Shown: positions 35,656 to 45,857, counted from the first letter of the stretch. The stretch: 64,000 bases of DNA from Pseudomonadota bacterium (GCA_018242365.1 JAFECB010000017.1:186001-250000), one strand, 5' to 3'. Numbers and translations are program-made. The notes: generated from the sequence alone by a model not told the origin.

Positions 35656-35727
35656 GGCATCGCAGCGGACCGCCCGCTATCCACAGCGGTGCCGGCGCGG
35701 CTACGCTGACGGCATCCATCGACGCGA

Positions 35728-36756
35728 GTGCTCGTGAACGCATCCACCGCCCATCCGCTCGCTGCCCTGTGGCGCCCGCCGGCCTTGCTGGGCGTGGTGC
35801 TTGGCGGCGAGGCCTTGGCGGCGATCATCGCCTTGGCCCCGGCGCAGGACGCTGGACGGCTGGTGCATTTCGGCCTGGCCTCGCTGTGTGTGCAATGGGT
35901 GGCGATCGGCACCCTGTGCGCGCTGTATCTGCTGCGCAAGCCATTGAGCCGATTGCCACCGCTGCGCCTGGCCTGGGCCTGCCTGATGGTGTTGCTGGGC
36001 ATGGCCTTGATGGTCGCCGCCGCCTCGTGGAGCGTGCTGGCGATGGGGGCACTGCCCACCGAATCGCGCATCAACTTCGTGCTGCGGATGCTCGGCATCG
36101 CGCTGGTGGTCGGGATGGTCGGCCTGCTGACCTACCAGAATTACTGGCAATCGCGGCAACTCGCGCTGCGCGCCAAGCAGCTGGAATTGGAAGCGCTGCA
36201 GGCGCGAATCCGTCCGCATTTCCTGTTCAACACGCTCAATACCGGTGCCGCACTGGTGCACCAGCGGCCGGATGAAGCCGAGCGCGTCCTGCTGGATCTG
36301 GCAGACCTGTTTCGCCACGCCCTGCGCGGGCCCAGACAGATCCCGCTGGCGGAAGAGCTGGCGCTCACCCATCGCTATCTGGAAATCGAAGCCCTGCGCT
36401 TCGGCCCGCGATTGCGGCTGGAATGGAACGTGCCCGCGACCCTGCCGGACATCCTGGTCCCCTCGTTATCGCTGCAACCGCTGGCGGAAAACGCGATTCG
36501 TCACGGCATCGAACAGCGGATCGAGGGTGGCCGCATGGAAGTGGAAGTGACGGAAACACCCGACGGCATCGAGGTCGTCATGCGCAACGACCTGCCGGCA
36601 GCGAGTGCAGACAGCGCCGGCCATTCGGTCGGCCTCAATTCCGCGCGCGAACGCGTGCTGGCACTGACGGCCGGACGTGGCCGGCTGGATGCAGGCATCG
36701 AAGCAGGCCGTTTCGTGGCACGCGTGTGGCTGCCGGGTGGGCAGCATGAAGCATAG
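35728..36756 (+). CDS. LytS/AlgZ-type sensor histidine kinase
   Basis: A 342-residue membrane kinase; GTG at 35728 or 35734 is the start, no ATG being suitable. Four hydrophobic helices occupy residues about 15-140. The His_kinase domain follows with the phosphoacceptor histidine in IRPHFLFNTLNTGAALV, and the HATPase part with LQPLAENAIRHGIE, MRNDLPA and VGLNSARERVLAL. Kinases of this class normally pair with a LytTR response regulator (AlgR-like) encoded next to them. The next gene downstream is cysNC on the other strand after a repeat, so no partner is visible. Confidence 0.87.
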   Translation: MLVNASTAHPLAALWRPPALLGVVLGGEALAAIIALAPAQDAGRLVHFGLASLCVQWVAIGTLCALYLLRKPLSRLPPLRLAWACLMVLLGMALMVAAASWSVLAMGALPTESRINFVLRMLGIALVVGMVGLLTYQNYWQSRQLALRAKQLELEALQARIRPHFLFNTLNTGAALVHQRPDEAERVLLDLADLFRHALRGPRQIPLAEELALTHRYLEIEALRFGPRLRLEWNVPATLPDILVPSLSLQPLAENAIRHGIEQRIEGGRMEVEVTETPDGIEVVMRNDLPAASADSAGHSVGLNSARERVLALTAGRGRLDAGIEAGRFVARVWLPGGQHEA

Positions 36757-36784
36757 GCACTCGAAATCTCGAAACAAGCTTCTC

Positions 36785-36906
36785 AGACGCGGATCAAAGC
36801 GGATGGGCGCGGATGAACATTCTGAGTTGATCGAATGCGTCGCGATGACCTCCTACCCAATCATGCCTGCCTTATCCGCCCTTTCCGCGTCAATCCGCGT
36901 CAAAAC
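36785..36906. repeat. REP-like inverted intergenic repeat, copy 3
   Basis: AGACGCGGATCAAAGCGGAT at the left faces TTTCCGCGTCAATCCGCGTC at the right, with a 60-nt centre. The core unit is the same as at 10718 and 13565. It separates the convergent kinase and cysNC genes. Confidence 0.78.
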
Positions 36907-36927
36907 CCCTCACCACCGGACAACCCA

Positions 36928-38913
36928 TCAATACCCGTGATAGCCCAAGGCTGCCAGCACGCGATCCGCCAGCGCCGCGGCATCGGCCTCCTGCGTATGC
37001 AGATGCAGTTCCGGGCGCTCCGGGGCCTCGTAGGGTGAATCGATACCGGTGAAATTGCTCAATTCGCCACGCCGTGCCTTGGCATAGAGGCCCTTGACGT
37101 CGCGTCGCTCGGCGTCGGCCAGCGGCGTATCGACGAACACCTCCAGGAATTCGCCATCCGCAAACAGTGCCCGCGCCAACTCGCGCTCGGCACGGAACGG
37201 GCTGATGAAGCTGACAAGGACGATCAAGCCGGCATCGGTCATCAACCGCGCTACCTCGGCGACGCGGCGGATGTTTTCGACACGATCCTCTGCGGTGAAG
37301 CCGAGATCCTTGTTGAGCCCGTGGCGGACGTTATCGCCATCGAGCAGATAGGTGTGCTTGCCGAGCGCCAGCAGCTTCTTCTCGACCAGGTTGGCAATCG
37401 TCGATTTGCCGGCACCGGACAGGCCGGTGAACCACAGGCAGCGCGGCTGCTGGTGCTTGATCGCGGCGCGCTCGCCCTTGTCGACATCAAGATGCTGCCA
37501 ATGGATATTGCCGGCGCGACGCAGCGCGAATTCCAGCGTGCCGGCGGCGACGGTGGCATTGCTCTGGCGATCGATCAGGATGAAGCCACCCAGCGCACGA
37601 CTGTCGGCATAGGCTTCAAACGGAATCGGCTGATCGAGGTGCAGATTGCACAGGCCGACTTCATTGAGCTCCAGATGCTTGGCCGCAAGCTGGTCCTGGC
37701 TGTTGACGTCGACCTTGTGCTTGATCTCGGTCACCGAGGCACCGAGCGTGCGGGAGCCGAGCTTGAGCAGGTACGGACGGCCCGGCAGCAGGCGTTCATC
37801 ACCCATCCACAGCAGGTGGGCCGCGAACTGGTCGGCCACTTCCAGCGGGCTGGCCGCCGCAGTGATGACATCACCACGACTGGCATCGATTTCATCGGCC
37901 AAGGTCAGCGTCACCGCCTGGCCCGGGTTGGCCTCGGCCAAATCGCCCGTCGCGGTGACAATACGCGCCACCTGCGAGCGACGCCCCGAAGGCTGCACCA
38001 CGATGGCATCGCCGGGCTTGATCTGCCCGGACACCACGGTGCCGGCAAAGCCGCGGAAATCCTGATTCGGACGGCAGACCCATTGCACCGGCATGCGGAA
38101 TGCGGATTCGGTGTCGTGACCCTCGATCGGCACGGTTTCCAGCAATTCCAGCAAGGTCGGGCCGGCATACCACGGCGTGTTGACCGAGCGCACGATCATG
38201 TTGTCGCCTTGCAGTGCCGACAGCGGCAGGCAATCGACGTGGGCAATGCCGAGCTGGGTCGCCAATGCGCGGTACTCGTCGCAGATCGCATCGAACGTGG
38301 CTTGATCGAAATCGACCAGGTCCATCTTGTTGACCGCCAACACCACGCGATCGATGCCAAGCAATTGGACGATGTAGCTGTGGCGGCGGGTCTGGGTGAG
38401 CAGGCCCTTGCGTGCATCGACCAACACCACCGCGACATCGGCGGTGGACGCGCCGGTGGCCATGTTGCGGGTGTACTGCTCGTGGCCGGGGCAATCGGCG
38501 ACGATGAACTTGCGCCGCTCGGTGCCGAAGAAGCGGTAGGCGACATCGATGGTGATGCCCTGCTCGCGCTCGGCGGCGAGGCCATCCACCAGCAAGGCGA
38601 AATCGATCTGCCCATTCTGGGTGCCGTGGCGAAGGCTGTCGGATTCCAGCGCCGCGAGCTGGTCGTCCAGCAGCAACTTGGTGTCGTGCAACAGGCGGCC
38701 GATCAGGGTGCTCTTGCCGTCATCGACACTGCCGCAGGTGATGAAACGCAGCAGGCCCTTGGTTTCGTGCTGCTGCAGGTAGGCTGCAACGGCGGAGGCC
38801 GCTGCCGCGTCCTCGGGATTGGTGATTGGTGATTGGTGATTGGAAGAAGAAGACGCGGCGGCACCTTGCTCTTTCGAATCACGAATCACGTCTCTCGAAT
38901 CACGGGTCGTCAT
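36928..38913 (-). CDS. cysNC: Bifunctional sulfate adenylyltransferase large subunit/adenylylsulfate kinase (CysNC)
   Basis: The CysN GTPase drives ATP sulfurylase with CysD, making APS; the fused CysC kinase then makes PAPS for sulfate reduction or sulfation. The 661-residue protein has the GTPase P-loop (GSVDDGKST, 61-69), [12 protein letters not shown] and NKMDL, a barrel domain pair, then the CysC P-loop (GLSGAGKST, about 495-503) and [16 protein letters not shown]. Its ATG overlaps the cysD stop by 1 nt (TGATG), which supports this start. The first 40 residues are an unusual low-complexity extension built from short DNA repeats ([20 protein letters not shown]). Confidence 0.95.
   Translation of the reverse strand: MTTRDSRDVIRDSKEQGAAASSSSNHQSPITNPEDAAAASAVAAYLQQHETKGLLRFITCGSVDDGKSTLIGRLLHDTKLLLDDQLAALESDSLRHGTQNGQIDFALLVDGLAAEREQGITIDVAYRFFGTERRKFIVADCPGHEQYTRNMATGASTADVAVVLVDARKGLLTQTRRHSYIVQLLGIDRVVLAVNKMDLVDFDQATFDAICDEYRALATQLGIAHVDCLPLSALQGDNMIVRSVNTPWYAGPTLLELLETVPIEGHDTESAFRMPVQWVCRPNQDFRGFAGTVVSGQIKPGDAIVVQPSGRRSQVARIVTATGDLAEANPGQAVTLTLADEIDASRGDVITAAASPLEVADQFAAHLLWMGDERLLPGRPYLLKLGSRTLGASVTEIKHKVDVNSQDQLAAKHLELNEVGLCNLHLDQPIPFEAYADSRALGGFILIDRQSNATVAAGTLEFALRRAGNIHWQHLDVDKGERAAIKHQQPRCLWFTGLSGAGKSTIANLVEKKLLALGKHTYLLDGDNVRHGLNKDLGFTAEDRVENIRRVAEVARLMTDAGLIVLVSFISPFRAERELARALFADGEFLEVFVDTPLADAERRDVKGLYAKARRGELSNFTGIDSPYEAPERPELHLHTQEADAAALADRVLAALGYHGY
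38814..38903 (-). repeat. Short tandem repeats inside the cysNC 5' end
   Basis: Within the first 35 codons of cysNC, the minus strand carries CCAATCA repeated three times (38817-38840 region) and the unit CGTGATTCG repeated further upstream (about 38870-38903). Both are translated in frame as a polar linker. Such heptamer/nonamer runs look like simple-sequence repeats inserted or expanded in coding DNA. Confidence 0.65.
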
Positions 38914-39827
38914 CAGAAATAACCCTCCTGCTTCTTTTTCTCCATCGAAGCTGTCGGGTCGTGGTCGATCACCCGGCCCTGGCGTTCGGAGGTGGTGGCC
39001 ACCAACATCTCGGCGATGATCTTTTCCAAAGTGTCCGCCTCGGATTCGATCGCGCCGGTCAGCGGATAACAGCCGAGCGTGCGGAAACGCACCTGCTTCA
39101 TCGCCGGCACTTCGCCGGGATGCAGCGGCAGACGCTTGTCATCGACCATGATCAGCGCACCATCGCGCTCGACCACCGGGCGTTCGGCGGCGAAATACAG
39201 CGATGGCACTTCGATCTTCTCGCGGTAGATATACAGCCAGATATCCAGCTCGGTCCAGTTCGACAACGGGAAGGCGCGTACCGACTCACCCTTGTGGATG
39301 CGCGCGTTGTAAAGATTCCACAGCTCCGGGCGCTGGTTCTTCGGATCCCAACGATGCTGGGCATTGCGGAAACTGAAGATGCGTTCCTTGGCCCGTGACT
39401 TCTCTTCATCGCGGCGGGCACCGCCGATGGCGGCATCGAAGCCGTACTTGTCCAGCGCCTGCTTGAGCGCCTGGGTCTTCATCACGTCGGTGTGGACGGT
39501 GGCACCATGACTGATCGGGCCGATGCCCTGCGCCAGGCCATCGGGATTGCTGTAGACGCGCAGGTCCACGCCGGTCTCGACGGCACGACGATCCCGGAAA
39601 GCGATCATCTCGCGGAACTTCCACGTGGTATCCACGTGCAGCAACGGGATCGGCGGGCGCGCCGGATGGAAGGCCTTGAGCAGCAGGTGCAGCAACACCG
39701 AACTGTCCTTGCCGACCGAATACAGCAGCACCGGGTTGCGGAACTCGGCCGCCACCTCGCGCATGATGTGGATGCTTTCGGCTTCGAGTTGGTCGAGGTG
39801 GGACAGTCCGTTGTTCAAGGCGGGCAT
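38913..39827 (-). CDS. cysD: Sulfate adenylyltransferase small subunit
   Basis: CysD catalyses adenylation of sulfate to APS, coupled to GTP hydrolysis by CysN. The 304-residue protein has the PP-loop ATP-binding motif [20 protein letters not shown], then [34 protein letters not shown] and [15 protein letters not shown]. It is the first gene of cysD-cysNC and translationally coupled to it. No cysH, cysI or cysG lies in the window. Confidence 0.97.
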   Translation of the reverse strand: MPALNNGLSHLDQLEAESIHIMREVAAEFRNPVLLYSVGKDSSVLLHLLLKAFHPARPPIPLLHVDTTWKFREMIAFRDRRAVETGVDLRVYSNPDGLAQGIGPISHGATVHTDVMKTQALKQALDKYGFDAAIGGARRDEEKSRAKERIFSFRNAQHRWDPKNQRPELWNLYNARIHKGESVRAFPLSNWTELDIWLYIYREKIEVPSLYFAAERPVVERDGALIMVDDKRLPLHPGEVPAMKQVRFRTLGCYPLTGAIESEADTLEKIIAEMLVATTSERQGRVIDHDPTASMEKKKQEGYF

Positions 39828-39853
39828 CGCAGCAATATCAATGCGCGATTTTA

Positions 39854-41494
39854 TCAGGTCGCCTTGCTCGACCGCAGGCGCAGGATGCGCTCCGGTGCGG
39901 CGAATGTGTCACTGCGTGATTCCTCCCAGTAATCACGGAATACGGCATGTTCCGGCAGGCGGCCAGCGAGCAGTTCGCCCGGTTCGAGGAATCGATACAG
40001 GGACGCATACGACTTCACCTGGGTCTGCGACACCCTGCGCAGGATGTGCTCCGGCCCCAATTCGTCCGGATGGCTCAAACCGGCTGCGCACAGCAGGTCG
40101 CGCAGCGCACGCACGGTATTGTCGTGGTAATCGGCCACGCGTTCGGTCTTGTCCGGCACGTCGAGGTGCTTCCAGCGGCCGGGATCCTGGGTCGCGATCC
40201 CGGTCGGACAGCGGTTGGTGTGGCAACTGAGCGACTGGATGCAGCCCAGCGAGAACATGAAGCCACGCGCGGCGTTGCACCAGTCAGCACCCATCGCGAT
40301 CGCACGGGCGAGGTCGAAGGCGCTGACGATCTTGCCGGCCGCACCGATCTTGATGCGCTCGCGCAGGTTCAGCCCGACCAGGGTGTTGTGGACCAGCAGC
40401 AAGCCTTCGTGCATCGGTACGCCGACGTGATCGACGAACTCGGCCGGGGCCGCGCCAGTGCCACCTTCGGCACCATCGACCACGATGAAATCCGGCAACA
40501 GGTCGGGTCTTGAAATCGCGCATTCCTGCATCGCCTTGGCGATCCCAAACCACTCCCAGGGATGACCGATCGCGAGCTTGAAACCGGTGGGTTTTCCGCC
40601 CGACTTCTCACGCAGACGGGCGACGAATTGCAGCAGGCCCAGTGGCGTGGAGAACGCCGAGTGCTTGGCTGGCGAGACGCAGTCCTGCCCCATCGGCACG
40701 TCGCGGGTGGCCGCAATCTCCTTGCTGAGCTTGGCCGCCGGCAGCACGCCGCCATGGCCGGGCTTGGCACCCTGCGACAGCTTCACCTCGATCATCTTCA
40801 CCTGCGGATCGACTGCCTGCTCGGCGAAGCGCGCCTCGTTGAAACTGCCGTCGTGGTTGCGGCAGCCGAAGTAGCCCGAGCCCAGTTCCCAGACCAGATC
40901 GCCACCGCCTTCACGATGGTAGGGCGAGATCGAGCCTTCGCCGGTGTCATGGTAGAAACCGCCGCGCTTGGCACCGCCATTGAGGGCGCGGATCGCCGCC
41001 GCCGACAGCGCACCGAAACTCATCGCCGAGATGTTGAACACGCTGGCCGAATACGGCTGCTTCGACTCTGCACCGATCAGGATGCGGAAATCATGATCGG
41101 CCACCTCGACCGGCGCGATCGAATGGTTGATCCATTCGTAATCGTTGTCGTAGACATTGCGCAGGGTGCCGAACGGGCGCACGTCGTTGACATGTTTCGC
41201 GCGCTGGTACACCAAGGCACGCTGCTGGCGCGAAAACGGCACCTTGTCGGTATCGGCCTGGATGAAATACTGGCGCATCTCCGGGCCGATGGTTTCCAGC
41301 CCGTAACGAAAATTGGCCAGCAGCGGATAGTTGCGACGCAACGTGCTGGTGCGCTGAAGCATGTCGAACGTGCCCAGCAGGGCCAGCGCTCCGAAGATGC
41401 CGACGCCCCACCACGCACCGGCAAGCAGCGGCGTCAGCGCCAACATGCAGAGGGTCAACAGGATGCTGAGGATGTAGGCGAAATAGCGGGACAC
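39854..41494 (-). CDS. FMN-binding glutamate synthase family protein, membrane-anchored
   Basis: A 546-residue protein. I chose the GTG at 41494 ([13 protein letters not shown]), which has GGAG 6 nt upstream. One or two N-terminal membrane helices ([17 protein letters not shown]) are followed by the glutamate-synthase FMN barrel: [57 protein letters not shown] and a Cys-rich [17 protein letters not shown]. The amidotransferase and C-terminal domains of GltB are absent, so it is not a complete glutamate synthase. Substrate is unknown. It is the gene after tRNA-Leu on the same strand. Confidence 0.88.
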   Translation of the reverse strand: MSRYFAYILSILLTLCMLALTPLLAGAWWGVGIFGALALLGTFDMLQRTSTLRRNYPLLANFRYGLETIGPEMRQYFIQADTDKVPFSRQQRALVYQRAKHVNDVRPFGTLRNVYDNDYEWINHSIAPVEVADHDFRILIGAESKQPYSASVFNISAMSFGALSAAAIRALNGGAKRGGFYHDTGEGSISPYHREGGGDLVWELGSGYFGCRNHDGSFNEARFAEQAVDPQVKMIEVKLSQGAKPGHGGVLPAAKLSKEIAATRDVPMGQDCVSPAKHSAFSTPLGLLQFVARLREKSGGKPTGFKLAIGHPWEWFGIAKAMQECAISRPDLLPDFIVVDGAEGGTGAAPAEFVDHVGVPMHEGLLLVHNTLVGLNLRERIKIGAAGKIVSAFDLARAIAMGADWCNAARGFMFSLGCIQSLSCHTNRCPTGIATQDPGRWKHLDVPDKTERVADYHDNTVRALRDLLCAAGLSHPDELGPEHILRRVSQTQVKSYASLYRFLEPGELLAGRLPEHAVFRDYWEESRSDTFAAPERILRLRSSKAT

Positions 41495-41519
41495 GGCAAC
41501 TCCTTCGCATTGGTCGCGG

Positions 41520-41606
41520 TGGTGCCCGGAGTCGGGATCGAACCGACATGGTGTTGCCACCGAGGGATTTTAAGTCCCTTGCGTCTACCAGTTTCGCCAT
41601 CCGGGC
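41520..41606 (-). tRNA. tRNA-Leu (TAA)
   Basis: An 87-nt cloverleaf with a long variable arm, anticodon TAA in the loop CTTAAAA, acceptor GCCCGGA/TCCGGGC and encoded CCA. It follows tRNA-Cys on the minus strand, with a terminator between them. Confidence 0.95.
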
Positions 41607-41655
41607 ATGCGGCAAGCTTACGCGATCGCAATGCAGGCTCAAAAAACTGCCGCAC

Positions 41656-41680
41656 AAAAAAAGCCCCGCGATGCGGGGCT
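41656..41680 (-). terminator. Intrinsic terminator after tRNA-Cys
   Basis: On the minus strand AGCCCCGC-ATC-GCGGGGCT forms an 8-bp stem with a 3-nt loop, followed by seven T. It should end the pgsA-tRNA-Gly-tRNA-Cys transcript, so tRNA-Leu either uses its own promoter or depends on read-through. Confidence 0.85.
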
Positions 41681-41686
41681 CAAGTC

Positions 41687-41760
41687 TGGAGGCCGAGGTC
41701 GGAATTGAACCGGCGTACGCGGATTTGCAGTCCGCTGCATGACCACTCTGCCACCCGGCC
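41687..41760 (-). tRNA. tRNA-Cys (GCA)
   Basis: A 74-nt cloverleaf, acceptor GGCCGGG/CTCGGCC with one G-U pair, anticodon GCA in the loop CTGCAAA, discriminator T and encoded CCA. Confidence 0.95.
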
Positions 41761-41804
41761 GGATGACGCTTGCATTCTACCGAAATGACAAGACTGAAAT
41801 GACA

Positions 41805-41824
41805 AGGCCCCGCGAACGGGGCCT
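41805..41824 (-). terminator. Hairpin between tRNA-Gly and tRNA-Cys
   Basis: AGGCCCCG and CGGGGCCT form a perfect 8-bp stem closed by a TTCG loop on the minus strand. The following bases TGTCATTTC are only weakly T-rich. It is probably a processing or attenuation hairpin. Confidence 0.5.
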
Positions 41825-41833
41825 GTCCGGAAC

Positions 41834-41909
<76 letters not shown>

Positions 41910-41932
41910 ACTGAGCCCGCTATTTTACGGGC

Positions 41933-42517
41933 TCACTCGCCGCTGTCAACACTCTTCGGCGATTCATCGATCAAGGACGGCCAAGCGGCACGCAAGTACT
42001 CGAACCCGGACCACAGGGTCAGCACCGCTGCCGCTGCCAACAGCCACTCACCGATGAGGAAGATCGGCAGGCCCCACAACGGATCGCGGTACAGCAGGAA
42101 GCCAAGCGCGATCATCTGCACCGTGGTCTTGATCTTGCCGACCATCGCCACCGACACCTTGGCATGCTGGCCGATCTCCGCCATCCATTCGCGCAGTGCC
42201 GAGACGGCGATCTCGCGACCGATGATGACGCTGGCCCACAGTGCGATCCAGACGGTGTGGTGGTGCTGCACGGTGACCACCAGAGCCGTCGCCACCATCA
42301 GCTTGTCCGCCACAGGATCAAGGAAGGCACCGAAGCGTGAGGACAATCCGTAGCGTCTGGCGATCCAACCGTCCAGCCAATCCGTGACCGAAGCGAGGGC
42401 AAACACCACGGTGGCCCCCGGATTGGACCAGCGCCCGCCGAGGTAATACACCGCCACCAGCACCGGAATCATCGCGATCCGGCCCAGCGTCAGCCATGTA
42501 GGAAGGGTCAACTTCAT
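41933..42517 (-). CDS. pgsA: CDP-diacylglycerol--glycerol-3-phosphate 3-phosphatidyltransferase
   Basis: Makes phosphatidylglycerophosphate, the committed step to phosphatidylglycerol and cardiolipin. The 194-residue membrane protein has the CDP-alcohol phosphatidyltransferase motif DWLDGWIARRYGLSSRFG followed by AFLDPVADK, and several hydrophobic helices. It is downstream of uvrC and precedes a tRNA cluster, the usual uvrC-pgsA-tRNA order of gammaproteobacteria. Confidence 0.96.
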   Translation of the reverse strand: MKLTLPTWLTLGRIAMIPVLVAVYYLGGRWSNPGATVVFALASVTDWLDGWIARRYGLSSRFGAFLDPVADKLMVATALVVTVQHHHTVWIALWASVIIGREIAVSALREWMAEIGQHAKVSVAMVGKIKTTVQMIALGFLLYRDPLWGLPIFLIGEWLLAAAAVLTLWSGFEYLRAAWPSLIDESPKSVDSGE

Positions 42518-42607
42518 CCGCGCATTCTACTGGCAGGCCAACTCCGCGCATGGCCCCTGCGATCACTTCGATTCACGGCCCCGAGGACCATTGCCCAGGC
42601 CAGCGAC

Positions 42608-44446
42608 TCAACCCATCCCATGCAACTGCTCCCAGATACGCTGGGCAAGTGCCGTGTTGACGCCTTCAACGCGTGCGATCTCATCGACAGCCGCTGCCTT
42701 CAATCCGGGCAGGCCGCCGAAATGTTTCAGCAATGCGGCACGACGGCGCGGGCCGATGCCGGGAATGTCTTCCAGTCGACTGGTGACGCGTGCCTTCATG
42801 CGGCGCTGCCGGTGCCCGGTGATCGCGAAGCGATGCGCTTCATCGCGCACCTGTTGGACCAGCTGCAGTGCCGGTGAGGCCGGCCCAGGCTCCACTTCTC
42901 GACCATCCGGCAACAGCAGGGTTTCCGCGCCCGGCTTGCGCTCCGGCCCCTTGGCCACGCCCACCAGGGCGACGCCATCGACGCTCGCCTCCAGCAATAC
43001 CGCACGCGCCTGCGCGACCTGCCCTGCCCCACCGTCGATCAACAGCACATCGGGCACCACCGCATCCGCCGCCGCTTCCGCCACCGGACGGAATCGCCGT
43101 TGCAGGGCCTGGTGCATCGCCGCGTAGTCATCGCCGGGCTGGATGCCGCTGATGTTGTAACGCCGATACTGCTTGCGCGCCGGGCCTTGCGCATCGAACA
43201 CCACGCAAGAGGCAACAGTGGCTTCGCCCATGGTGTGACTGATGTCGAAACATTCGATTCGATCGGGCAACTCCGGCAAACCGAGCAGGTCGCGCAGGGC
43301 CTCGATCCGGGCCTGCTGGGCGCTGCTGCTGGTCAGCTCGGCCGCCAGTGCCAGTGCTGCATTTCGTCGCACCATGTCGAGCTGGGCGGCGCGCTCGCCG
43401 CGCACGCCGGTGCGCAGCGCGACCTTGTGCCCGGCACGCTCGCCCAAGGCCTGCTCGATCAGCTCGCGCTCCGGTATGTCGCGATCCAGCACGATCTCGC
43501 CGGGCGCGGTATGCGCGCCGTAATACTGCGAGACGAAAGCACCCAGCACCTCTTCTGCACTGTCCTCGCCATTGGTCTTCGGAAAGAACGCATGCGTGCC
43601 GAGGTTGCGGCCGTCGCGAAAAGCCAGCAACAACACGCAGGCCGCACCGCCCTGCAAGGCCACCGCCAGCACGTCGAGGTCGGCGCTGCGGCCGTCCATG
43701 GTCTGGCGTGATTGCAGACGCCGGATCGAGGCGATGGTGTCGCGCAACTGCGCGGCCTTCTCGAATTCCAGCGCATCGCTGGCGGCCTGCATGGCCTCGG
43801 TCAGTTCACCGCTGAGCTCGTCGCTGCGACCTTCGAGGAACAACTCCGCGCGCCGCACCGACGCGGCATAGGCAGCGGGCTCGATCATCCCGACGCAGGG
43901 CGCACTGCAACGACCGATCTGGTATTGCAGGCAGGGCCGGCTGCGGTTCCTGAACACACTGTCTTCGCAATTGCGCAGGCGGAACAGCTTGTGCATCAGA
44001 TTGAGCGTCTCGCGCACCGCGGTGACGTTCGGATACGGCCCGAAATAGCGGCCGGGCAGCGACTGCGGGCCGCGATGCAACACCAGCCGCGGCGCATTCC
44101 CGCGGGTGATCAGCACATAGGGATAGCTCTTGTCGTCGCGCAGCATCACGTTGTAGCGCGGCTGCAGCGATTTGATCAGCTCGTTTTCCAGCACCAGTGC
44201 ATCGGCTTCGCTGCGGGTGACGGTCACTTCCAGCCGCGCCACCTGCGCCAGCATCAGCATGATCCGCGTCGGCTTCGGGGTCGCGTTGAAATAGCTGCCG
44301 ACGCGGTTGCGCAGTGCACGCGCCTTGCCGACATAGAGCACGCCGCCGTCGGCGTCGAACATCCGGTACACCCCCGGTGCCAGGGGCAGGCGCGCGGCCT
44401 CGGCATGACCGTCGAAGCTCGGCTGCTCAGGCTTGGACTTGGCCAC
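42608..44446 (-). CDS. uvrC: Excinuclease ABC subunit C
   Basis: UvrC makes both incisions in nucleotide excision repair after damage loading by UvrAB. The 612-residue protein has the N-terminal GIY-YIG nuclease (LAPGVYRMFDADGGVLYVGKAR), a Cys-rich segment (CLQYQIGRCSAPCVG), the UVR motif, the C-terminal RNase H-like nuclease (ECFDISHTMGEATVASCVVF; VLLIDGGAGQ) and the helix-hairpin-helix tail (LEDIPGIGPRRRAALLKHFGG). The start is GTG at 44446 with GGGAG just upstream. It lies between the phosphatase gene and pgsA. Confidence 0.97.
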   Translation of the reverse strand: MAKSKPEQPSFDGHAEAARLPLAPGVYRMFDADGGVLYVGKARALRNRVGSYFNATPKPTRIMLMLAQVARLEVTVTRSEADALVLENELIKSLQPRYNVMLRDDKSYPYVLITRGNAPRLVLHRGPQSLPGRYFGPYPNVTAVRETLNLMHKLFRLRNCEDSVFRNRSRPCLQYQIGRCSAPCVGMIEPAAYAASVRRAELFLEGRSDELSGELTEAMQAASDALEFEKAAQLRDTIASIRRLQSRQTMDGRSADLDVLAVALQGGAACVLLLAFRDGRNLGTHAFFPKTNGEDSAEEVLGAFVSQYYGAHTAPGEIVLDRDIPERELIEQALGERAGHKVALRTGVRGERAAQLDMVRRNAALALAAELTSSSAQQARIEALRDLLGLPELPDRIECFDISHTMGEATVASCVVFDAQGPARKQYRRYNISGIQPGDDYAAMHQALQRRFRPVAEAAADAVVPDVLLIDGGAGQVAQARAVLLEASVDGVALVGVAKGPERKPGAETLLLPDGREVEPGPASPALQLVQQVRDEAHRFAITGHRQRRMKARVTSRLEDIPGIGPRRRAALLKHFGGLPGLKAAAVDEIARVEGVNTALAQRIWEQLHGMG

Positions 44447-44464
44447 GACGCTCCCGGCCGCCGG

Positions 44465-44944
44465 TCAGTACCGGCCCTCGTGCAGGCGAGTGGCGATCCC
44501 GGTGGCAGCGCTGTCGATCAACTTGAACGCGCGTTCGAAATCCTTGCTGTTGCCGTAATAAGGATCAGGCACGTCCTTCTTGCCGACGCCTGCCCAGTCG
44601 AGCAGCAACTCGACCTCGGCGTGGGCCGTGCGCGGCTTGCGGATGCGGGTTTCGTGCAGGATGGTGCGGTCCGCGCACAGCAACAGATCGAAATTCTCGA
44701 AATCCTCGTAGGCCAGGCGGCGTGCCCGCTGCGCGGAGATGTCGATGCCATGGCGCAACGCGCACTCGATCGCACGCGGATCCGGCGCACTGCCGACATG
44801 GGAGTCGCCGGTTGCAGCCGAATCCACGTGGACGCGCTTGCCGAAATCGCTGGCATCGAGCCGCGCACGCAGGACGCCTTCGGCCGTCGGCGAGCGGCAG
44901 ATATTGCCCATGCATACCATCAGGATCGAATACGGTCTAACCAT
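44465..44944 (-). CDS. Low-molecular-weight protein-tyrosine phosphatase
   Basis: A 159-residue phosphatase with the P-loop CMGNICRSP and the general-acid motif [10 protein letters not shown]. It dephosphorylates phosphotyrosine, often on BY-kinases that control exopolysaccharide export. Its start overlaps the kdsB stop by 8 nt, so it is translated with it, and uvrC follows 18 nt later. No BY-kinase gene is in the window. Confidence 0.93.
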   Translation of the reverse strand: MVRPYSILMVCMGNICRSPTAEGVLRARLDASDFGKRVHVDSAATGDSHVGSAPDPRAIECALRHGIDISAQRARRLAYEDFENFDLLLCADRTILHETRIRKPRTAHAEVELLLDWAGVGKKDVPDPYYGNSKDFERAFKLIDSAATGIATRLHEGRY

Positions 44945-45716
44945 GGCTTGCTTGCAGTTCCTTGCAGGTGTGCTCCGCCCTGAGCAGGTCGGTTTCGGTA
45001 TCGACGCCCGGCGGGAACGGCGAGGGTGCCAGCGCTACCGCAATACGCCAGCCCGCTTCGAGTACACGCAATTGTTCAAGCGCCTCGACCTGTTCCAGCC
45101 GACCCGGCGGCAGTTCGGCAAACGCGCGCAAGGCGCGCACGCGATACCCGTAGATGCCGATATGACGCAGCCATTGCCCTTCCGGCATGGTGGTGCGGTC
45201 GCGTGCGAAGGCGTCGCGCGGCCACGGCACCGGCGCGCGGCTGAAATACAGCGCATCGCGGTTATCCGCACGCACCACTTTCACGGCATTGGGATCAAGC
45301 AACGTGTCGATATCGTCGATGGGCGTTGCCAAAGTCGCGATCCCGGCACCGCTGTCCACCACGGCTCGTGCGACGCAGGCGATGCCATCGACCGGCGCGA
45401 AGGGCTCATCGCCCTGCAGGTTGACAACCACGGCCTCCTCGGCCCAACCGGCAATCCGCGCACATTCGGCAAGGCGGTCGGTGCCGGACGCATGCTTGGG
45501 CGAGGTCATCGCCACGCGCACGCCGCTGCCTTGGAGCGCATCGGCGATCCGCGCATCGTCGGTCGCCACCCAGACCTCGCGCGCACCGGCGGCCAATGCG
45601 CGCTGTGCAACGTGCAGGATCATGGGCGTCCCGCCGATCAAGCGCAGCGGCTTGCCGGGCAGGCGCGTCGAAGCGTAACGGGCCGGTATCGCCACGATGA
45701 AGTCTGGAATATCCAC
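44937..45716 (-). CDS. kdsB: 3-deoxy-manno-octulosonate cytidylyltransferase
   Basis: Activates KDO as CMP-KDO for lipopolysaccharide core synthesis. The 259-residue protein has the nucleotidyltransferase opening [19 protein letters not shown], then [20 protein letters not shown] and [10 protein letters not shown]. It is the first gene of a group with the phosphatase, uvrC and pgsA. Confidence 0.97.
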   Translation of the reverse strand: MDIPDFIVAIPARYASTRLPGKPLRLIGGTPMILHVAQRALAAGAREVWVATDDARIADALQGSGVRVAMTSPKHASGTDRLAECARIAGWAEEAVVVNLQGDEPFAPVDGIACVARAVVDSGAGIATLATPIDDIDTLLDPNAVKVVRADNRDALYFSRAPVPWPRDAFARDRTTMPEGQWLRHIGIYGYRVRALRAFAELPPGRLEQVEALEQLRVLEAGWRIAVALAPSPFPPGVDTETDLLRAEHTCKELQASHG

Positions 45717-45857
45717 GCCGCGGATTATCGCCTACATTCGAAGGGATTCCTCGGTTTGATCCTGTCGATGACAGGCATGCACACCCGCATGCGCCTGTTC
45801 ACCACCCAGCCTGCGACAATGCACGCATCGCAATGACAACGCCATCAGGCGCTGACC

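Noticed and set aside
38814-38845. CCAATCA repeats as a CRISPR fragment
   Set aside because: Units are 7 bp, contiguous without spacers, and translated within cysNC.
41809-41826. tRNA-Gly/Cys hairpin as a firm terminator
   Set aside because: Stem is perfect but the T-tract is weak; kept only as a low-confidence feature.
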